A stretch of DNA of 10,352 nt, taken from an uncultured Sulfitobacter sp. (GTDB lineage: Bacteria; Pseudomonadota; Alphaproteobacteria; Rhodobacterales; Rhodobacteraceae). The stretch lies in the NCBI GenBank assembly GCA_937923365.1, contig CALAIJ010000208.1, positions 1 to 10,352 of the forward strand, given 5' to 3'. The position numbers and the translations under genes were made by a program. Position 1 is the first letter of the stretch; every line of letters starts with the position of its first letter. Below are positions 5,844 to 10,352 of the stretch, piece after piece. Below the pieces are notes generated by a model, which saw nothing but the letters and a program-made list of their open reading frames with translations, had not been told where the DNA came from and ran no database searches.

Positions 5844-7148
5844 ATGAACGCCCGCGCCATCCTTGCCAAATTCCGCCATCGCCAGAACCCCACGCGGGAG
5901 GAACTCGCCTGGGTCGCAGGTGCGCTTGCCGACGGATCGCTAAGCGATGCGCAGGCGGGGGCTTTTGCCATGGGCGTGTGTCTGAACGGGCTGAGCGATG
6001 TGGGGCGCGTGTCCCTGACACTGGCCATGCGCGATTCAGGACGGATCATGAATTGGGATGTGCCCGGCCCTGTGCTGGACAAACATTCCACCGGTGGCGT
6101 GGGCGATTGTACGTCCTTGCTGCTGGCCCCTGCCTTGGCCGCTTGCGGCGCGTTTGTGCCGATGATCTCGGGGCGGGGCCTTGGCCATACGGGCGGCACG
6201 CTCGACAAGCTCGAGGCGATCCCCGGTGTCAGCACCCGCATGCACGCCGACCGTTTGCAGCAAACCGTGCGCGAGGTGGGTTGCGCCATTGTCGGTGCCA
6301 GTGCCGATATCGCCCCTGCCGACAAGCGGCTTTATGCGGTGCGCGATGTGTCCTCCACGGTGGATTCGCTTGATCTGATCACCGCCTCGATCCTGTCCAA
6401 GAAACTTGCGGCGGGCCTTGATGGGCTGGTGCTGGACGTCAAGATCGGCAGCGGTGCCTTCATGAAAACCCTCAAAGAGGGGCAGGCGCTGGCCGAAGCC
6501 CTGACCAAAACCGCGAATGCCGCCAAATGCCGCACAACGGCAATCATCAGCGACATGAGCCAGCCTTTGGTCCCCGCGCTGGGCAACGCGCTGGAAGTGG
6601 CTGAGGTCATGCGCGTGCTGACCGGCAAGGGCAAAGGCCCCATCGTAGACGTGGCCGCCGCTTTGGGGGGCGTTCTGCTGGCCAACGGCGGGCTCGCCGC
6701 AGATGTGCAGGACGGCGCAGATGCCATCGTCAAGGTCATCCGCAACGGTGCGGCCGCAGAGAAATTCGCGCAGATGCTGGCCGCCATGGGCGGTCCGGTG
6801 ACCTTTGTCGAGAACTGGCGCCGCTTCCTGCCCGAAGCCACGGTGATCCGCGAAGTCACCGCGCCGCGCGACGGTTTTGTTGCCGCCATCGATGGCGAGC
6901 AATTGGGGCTGGCAGTTGTTGCATTGGGCGGCGGGCGCATGGTCGAAGGCGACCGGATCAATCCCGCGGTCGGCCTGTCCGACATTGTCCGTCTGGGAAC
7001 CAAAGTCAGCCGCGGGCAGGTCATCGCCGTGGTCCACGCCACACGGTCCGAGGACGCAGACCGCGCCGCCGCGTCGGTCACGGGCGCGATTGCCATGGCA
7101 GGCTCCAAACCGCGCATCCCCGAGCTGATCCAAGAGCGGGTCGGCTGA
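5844..7148 (+). CDS. deoA: Thymidine phosphorylase
   Basis: DeoA reversibly phosphorolyses thymidine or deoxyuridine to the free base and 2-deoxyribose-1-phosphate. The 434 residues compare with about 440 in E. coli. KHSTGGVGD (80-88) binds phosphate. The family signature SGRGLGHTGGTLDKLE occupies 109-124. Arg167, Ser182 and Lys186, in YAVRDVSSTVDS and DLITASILSKKL, align at a constant offset of four with the thymine-contacting Arg171, Ser186 and Lys190 of the E. coli enzyme. Conservation of these residues argues for a true pyrimidine nucleoside phosphorylase rather than the related AnmPRT (TrpD-like) family. The stop overlaps the deoB start by one base (TGATG), so the two are translationally coupled. 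Its substrate deoxyuridine is produced by the preceding Cdd, and its product is used by the following DeoB. Confidence 0.96.
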   Translation: MNARAILAKFRHRQNPTREELAWVAGALADGSLSDAQAGAFAMGVCLNGLSDVGRVSLTLAMRDSGRIMNWDVPGPVLDKHSTGGVGDCTSLLLAPALAACGAFVPMISGRGLGHTGGTLDKLEAIPGVSTRMHADRLQQTVREVGCAIVGASADIAPADKRLYAVRDVSSTVDSLDLITASILSKKLAAGLDGLVLDVKIGSGAFMKTLKEGQALAEALTKTANAAKCRTTAIISDMSQPLVPALGNALEVAEVMRVLTGKGKGPIVDVAAALGGVLLANGGLAADVQDGADAIVKVIRNGAAAEKFAQMLAAMGGPVTFVENWRRFLPEATVIREVTAPRDGFVAAIDGEQLGLAVVALGGGRMVEGDRINPAVGLSDIVRLGTKVSRGQVIAVVHATRSEDADRAAASVTGAIAMAGSKPRIPELIQERVG

Positions 7149-8338
7149 TGGCGCGCGCCTTTCTGGTGGTCATCGATTCCGTCGGGATCGGCGGCGCGCC
7201 GGATGCGGATGCGTATTTTAACGGCACCACCCCTGATACTGGCGCCAATACCCTTGGCCATATCGCGGCGGCCTGTGCTGCAGGTCAGGCCGAAGAGGGG
7301 CGTTCGGGCCCCTTGCACCTGCCGCACATGGCGCAGCTTGGGCTGGGGGTGGCACTTTCGCTGGCCAGCGGCGCGGACGCAGGGTTTGACGCCGCTGTCA
7401 CGGGCACATGGGGGGCCGCGACCGAGGTGTCGCGCGGCAAGGATACCCCTTCAGGGCATTGGGAACTGGCAGGCCTGCCCGTGCCGTGGGACTGGCACTA
7501 TTTCCCCGATCAAAGCCCCGCCTTTCCGCAAGAGGTGACCGATTTCGTGGCGTATGCCGCCGGCACCAAAGGCATTCTGGGCAATTGCCACGCATCAGGC
7601 ACCGCCATTATCGCCGCAGAAGGGGCCGCACATCTGCGCAGTGGATGGCCCATCTGCTACACCTCTGCAGATTCGGTGTTTCAGGTGGCCGCGCACGAAG
7701 AATTCTTTGGCCTCGAGCGGCTGCAGGACCTGTGCCGCGTCCTTGCCCCGCGTCTGCACCAGATGAAAGTGGGGCGCGTCATTGCGCGCCCGTTTACAGG
7801 CTCTGTCGCCGCAGGCTTTACCCGCACCGTCAACCGCCGCGACTATGCCATCACGCCGCCCGCGCCTGTGCTGACCAACTGGGTGCAGGACGCAGGACAC
7901 GCGGTCTACGCGGTCGGCAAGATCGGGGACATCTTCTCCATGCAAGGCATCGACGAGGTGCGCAAAGGCAGTGACGCCGCCCTTATGGGGCATCTGTCCG
8001 ATCTGGTGGCCGAGGCCGCTGAAGGCAGCCTGACCTTTGCCAACTTTGTGGAATTCGACAGCCTTTATGGTCATCGCCGCGATGTTTCAGGCTATGCCCG
8101 CGCGCTGGAATGGTTCGACCGCGAGATCGGTCAGGTTATCAAGGCGCTGCGCGCAGGCGACATGCTGATCCTCACCGCAGACCACGGCAACGATCCCACA
8201 TGGGTCGGCACCGATCACACCCGCGAACGGGTGCCCGTGCTGGTCGCAGGGCAGGGGGCCGGAACGCTGGGGCAGATCGGGTTCAGGGATGTGGCGGCGC
8301 TGGTTGCGGATCATCTGCAAGTGCCCGTGCCCGGCTGA
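7148..8338 (+). CDS. deoB: Phosphopentomutase
   Basis: DeoB interconverts (deoxy)ribose-1-phosphate and (deoxy)ribose-5-phosphate and belongs to the alkaline-phosphatase superfamily. It has 396 residues (about 407 in E. coli). Metal ligands are visible as Asp10 in VVIDSVGIGGAPDA, Asp304 and His309 in FDSLYGHRRDVSGY, Asp345 and His346 in TADHGNDPT, and His357 in GTDHTRERVP. Thr100 in GKDTPSGHWELAG corresponds to the phosphorylated threonine of the family, and the DTGANTLGHIA segment (30-40) is also conserved. All key positions are present, so an active enzyme is expected. The start ATG overlaps the deoA stop. The deoxyribose-5-phosphate formed would go to a DeoC aldolase, which is not in this window. 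A gap of about 100 bases, with no gene or convincing terminator, separates it from upp. Confidence 0.96.
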   Translation: MARAFLVVIDSVGIGGAPDADAYFNGTTPDTGANTLGHIAAACAAGQAEEGRSGPLHLPHMAQLGLGVALSLASGADAGFDAAVTGTWGAATEVSRGKDTPSGHWELAGLPVPWDWHYFPDQSPAFPQEVTDFVAYAAGTKGILGNCHASGTAIIAAEGAAHLRSGWPICYTSADSVFQVAAHEEFFGLERLQDLCRVLAPRLHQMKVGRVIARPFTGSVAAGFTRTVNRRDYAITPPAPVLTNWVQDAGHAVYAVGKIGDIFSMQGIDEVRKGSDAALMGHLSDLVAEAAEGSLTFANFVEFDSLYGHRRDVSGYARALEWFDREIGQVIKALRAGDMLILTADHGNDPTWVGTDHTRERVPVLVAGQGAGTLGQIGFRDVAALVADHLQVPVPG

Positions 8339-8439
8339 GACTGCGGGATTTTGAGTTTATGGGAAGGGTGAAACGGGGGGAGTGGTTGAACAAGGCCCCC
8401 GCATCCGGCAGAACCGAGGCAGCATAAAAGGAGAAGCGC

Positions 8440-9075
8440 ATGACCGATACACATCTCACCGTGGTGGATCACCCGCTGGTGCAGCACAAGCTGACCATCA
8501 TGCGCGACAAGGAAACGCCCACAGCGGTGTTCCGGCAGCTGTTGCGCGAGATTTCGCAGCTTCTGGCCTATGAGGTCACACGCGGCCTGCCCATGACCAC
8601 CAAAGAGATCGAGACGCCCATGCAAAAGATGGATGCGCCTACGCTTGATGGCAAAAAGCTGGCGCTGATCTCCATTCTGCGGGCGGGCAACGGGTTGCTG
8701 GACGGGGTGTTGGAGCTGATCCCTTCGGCGCGCGTCGGCTTTGTCGGGCTTTACCGCGACGAGGAAACGCTGAAACCCGTCGAATATTACTTCAAGGTGC
8801 CCGAAGCGCTGGAGGACCGGTTGGTCATTGCCGTTGATCCCATGCTGGCCACCGGAAACTCTTCGGCCGCGGCCATTGACCGGTTGAAAGAAGCCGGGGC
8901 CAAGAACATCCGGTTTCTGTGTTTGCTTGCCGCACCGGAGGGAATCGCCCGCATGCGCGATGCCCACCCCGATGTGCCCATTGTGACAGCCGCCGTGGAC
9001 GAGAAACTGAACGAGATCGGCTACATCGTGCCCGGACTAGGGGATGCTGGTGACCGGATGTTTGGCACTAAATAG
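8440..9075 (+). CDS. upp: Uracil phosphoribosyltransferase
   Basis: Upp condenses uracil with PRPP to UMP, recovering the base released by DeoA or taken up from outside. The 211 residues match the usual 208-210. [14 protein letters not shown] (78-90) and the PRPP loop [16 protein letters not shown] (132-147) identify the type I phosphoribosyltransferase fold. The uracil-binding C-terminal segment [17 protein letters not shown] is complete. AAGGAG (8428-8433), 6 bases before the ATG, is the best ribosome site among the four salvage genes, suggesting good expression independent of coupling. It lies downstream of cdd-deoA-deoB on the same strand and is most simply the last gene of that operon, although a promoter in the 101-base gap cannot be excluded. 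Confidence 0.96.
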   Translation: MTDTHLTVVDHPLVQHKLTIMRDKETPTAVFRQLLREISQLLAYEVTRGLPMTTKEIETPMQKMDAPTLDGKKLALISILRAGNGLLDGVLELIPSARVGFVGLYRDEETLKPVEYYFKVPEALEDRLVIAVDPMLATGNSSAAAIDRLKEAGAKNIRFLCLLAAPEGIARMRDAHPDVPIVTAAVDEKLNEIGYIVPGLGDAGDRMFGTK

Positions 9076-9077
9076 GC

Positions 9078-9101
9078 TATCCCTCGGATAAGCTGGGGAT
9101 A
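9078..9101 (+). repeat. Inverted repeat after upp, possible weak terminator
   Basis: TATCCC (9078-9083) and GGGATA (9096-9101) can pair around a 12-base loop, starting two bases after the upp stop codon. A smaller ATCC-CTC-GGAT hairpin overlaps the left arm. There is no U-tract, so if it ends the transcript it would need Rho or serve as a 3' end stabiliser. Confidence 0.25.
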
Positions 9102-9177
9102 AATCGCGGCACAGACTCGACTCGCACGCAGGGGTCATGCATCTTGTCCTCTGACTTTTGTGTTTGGGGACACGTAA

Positions 9178-10352
9178 ATGACGTTTACAAAGATTGTTGC
9201 GATTGCGCTGATGACAAGCGCGCTGACTGTGGGCGCTGCCAGCGCACAGATCAAACAGACCCAGCCTGCGGAATTCCCGCCTGCGTCCTACAAGGGCAAG
9301 CAGTATGTGGACAGCAAAGGCTGTGTGTTCATTCGGGCAGGCATTGACGGGAATGTCTCGTGGGTGCCGCGAGTGACACGGTCGCGCAAGGTGATCTGCG
9401 GGTTCACACCCACAGGCGGCACGCAGGTTGCCTCTGCAGAGCCGGCCGCACCTGCGCCGCAAGCCACCCAGATCACCGTAGACACGCCGGCCCCGGCGCC
9501 CGCCGCGGCAGCAGCCCCCGCGCCCAAGCCCAAGAAGGCCACCGCCCGTGTGGTGCGCCAGACCGCGCGCAAGCGCAAAGCCGCGCCCAAGGAAATCGTG
9601 ATCCGCAACCCGATCGTCGAGGCGCCCGTGCAAACCGCGCGTGTCGCTGCACCCGCGCCAGCCCCCGCGCCGGTGCCGATGCGCACCACAGCCACAGCGC
9701 AGCAGATCGCAACGGCATGCCCCGGTGCATCCGCCCTGTCGCAGCAATATCTGCGCGGTGATGGCCGGATCGCCATCCGCTGCGGGCCCCAGAACACGCC
9801 TGTCGTCGGCGGCACGTTCCGCAGTGCCTCTGTTGCGACCACCACCACAACGGCGGCCAGAACTGCGCCCAAGCCCAAGCGCAACTTCTTCCGTCTGTTC
9901 ACAACCAAGCGCAAGGCAGAGCCTGCCGCGCCCACGGCGCTGACCAACGGGGTGACGGATCACCGCCGGATCGTGCCCAAGCATGTGGCGATCAACCGGA
10001 TCAACACCACCAATGTGCGTGTGCCCCATGGGTACCGCTCTGTCTGGACGGATGGTCGGTTGAACCCCAAGCGGGCCGAGCAGACCTTGTCGGGTCGGGG
10101 GCACATGCTGTTGGTCTGGACCAACACCGTGCCGCGCCGCCTGATTGACCGCAACACCGGCAAAGACGTGACGGCCTCTGTGCCGCTGGTCTATCCCTAT
10201 CTGGATGAAGCGCACCAAAGTCAGGATCTGGGTGAAGTGTCCATCGTGCGCCGTGACGGCCAGTTGGTCAAACGCATCGTGCGTCACAACCACCGTGTCG
10301 CCAAGCGGGCCGCGCCCAGCCGGACAACCTATTCCACGCGCTCTGCCCCCAA
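9178..10352 (+). CDS. Secreted linker-rich protein, probable SPOR-domain family (cut by window edge)
   Basis: 391 residues are visible and the frame is still open at the edge. The ATG at 9178 follows GGGGA (9166-9170) and opens a signal peptide (MTFTKIVAIALMTSALTVGA, cleavage after Ala23 in ASA-QI). A first compact module (about 35-76) reads YKGKQYVDSKGCVFIRAG and WVPRVTRSRKVICGF, with Cys49 and Cys74. A Pro/Ala/Lys-rich linker follows (about 84-170). A second Cys pair, Cys181 and Cys202, frames CPGASALSQQYLRGDGR. After another basic linker comes a conserved-looking module, VPHGYRSVWTDGRLNP then MLLVWTNTVPRRLID (about 282-324). This architecture resembles roseobacter cell-envelope proteins that end in a peptidoglycan-binding SPOR domain, but that domain would lie beyond the window and is not seen. 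The long minus-strand frame across this gene is a composition shadow. It is probably its own transcription unit, about 100 bases after upp. Confidence 0.78.
   Translation, partial: MTFTKIVAIALMTSALTVGAASAQIKQTQPAEFPPASYKGKQYVDSKGCVFIRAGIDGNVSWVPRVTRSRKVICGFTPTGGTQVASAEPAAPAPQATQITVDTPAPAPAAAAAPAPKPKKATARVVRQTARKRKAAPKEIVIRNPIVEAPVQTARVAAPAPAPAPVPMRTTATAQQIATACPGASALSQQYLRGDGRIAIRCGPQNTPVVGGTFRSASVATTTTTAARTAPKPKRNFFRLFTTKRKAEPAAPTALTNGVTDHRRIVPKHVAINRINTTNVRVPHGYRSVWTDGRLNPKRAEQTLSGRGHMLLVWTNTVPRRLIDRNTGKDVTASVPLVYPYLDEAHQSQDLGEVSIVRRDGQLVKRIVRHNHRVAKRAAPSRTTYSTRSAP

Noticed and set aside
5844..7148. Long minus-strand frames (6036-7133 and within 6332-7327)
   Set aside because: These are shadows of deoA, which has complete catalytic motifs on the plus strand; they have no ribosome site or family resemblance.
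9037..10293. 418-codon open frame on the minus strand
   Set aside because: It is antisense to the signal-peptide protein and overlaps the end of upp. The translation is low-complexity Gly/Arg/Cys, as expected of the complement of a Pro/Ala/Lys-rich linker.

Overview
The window is ordinary high-GC alphaproteobacterial chromosome. Gene content and protein style point to the Rhodobacteraceae/Roseobacter group: a fused MaeB malic enzyme, PrpE, a compact cdd-deoA-deoB-upp salvage cluster, and a secreted Pro/Ala-linker protein of a type I associate with roseobacters. That placement is inferred from protein resemblance, not from a marker gene. I see no tRNA, rRNA, insertion sequence, prophage, CRISPR array or other sign of mobile DNA.

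Layout from left to right. (1) 1-497, minus: N-terminal part of propionyl-CoA synthetase (prpE), cut by the left edge. (2) 498-812: non-coding, with a candidate operator for prpE at 576-595. (3) 813-1580, plus: a MipA/OmpV-type outer-membrane protein. (4) 1737-2204, plus: a small, basic secreted protein of unknown function with its own promoter. It ends at a strong bidirectional terminator (2224-2261). (5) 5279-2266, minus: a two-gene unit of maeB (malic enzyme with a phosphotransacetylase-like tail) and a translationally coupled membrane-anchored protein. The second protein carries LAS-type metallopeptidase motifs. (6) 5443-9075, plus: the nucleoside-salvage operon cdd-deoA-deoB-upp, divergent from maeB. 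(7) 9178-10352, plus: a secreted, linker-rich protein that runs off the right edge.

How the genes fit together. Cdd turns (deoxy)cytidine into (deoxy)uridine. DeoA splits deoxyuridine or thymidine into base and deoxyribose-1-phosphate. DeoB isomerises the sugar phosphate to deoxyribose-5-phosphate, which would enter central carbon metabolism through a DeoC aldolase encoded elsewhere. Upp returns uracil to UMP. PrpE (propionyl-CoA entry) and MaeB (malate to pyruvate plus NADPH) are carbon-metabolism genes at either side, with no evident operon link.

The most interesting parts are regulatory. The 163-bp maeB/cdd divergent region holds a perfect 7-bp-arm palindrome inside a near-consensus maeB promoter. 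On the cdd side it holds a tiny leader ORF with a strong ribosome site and two mutually exclusive hairpins. I did not find a clearly new multi-gene system.
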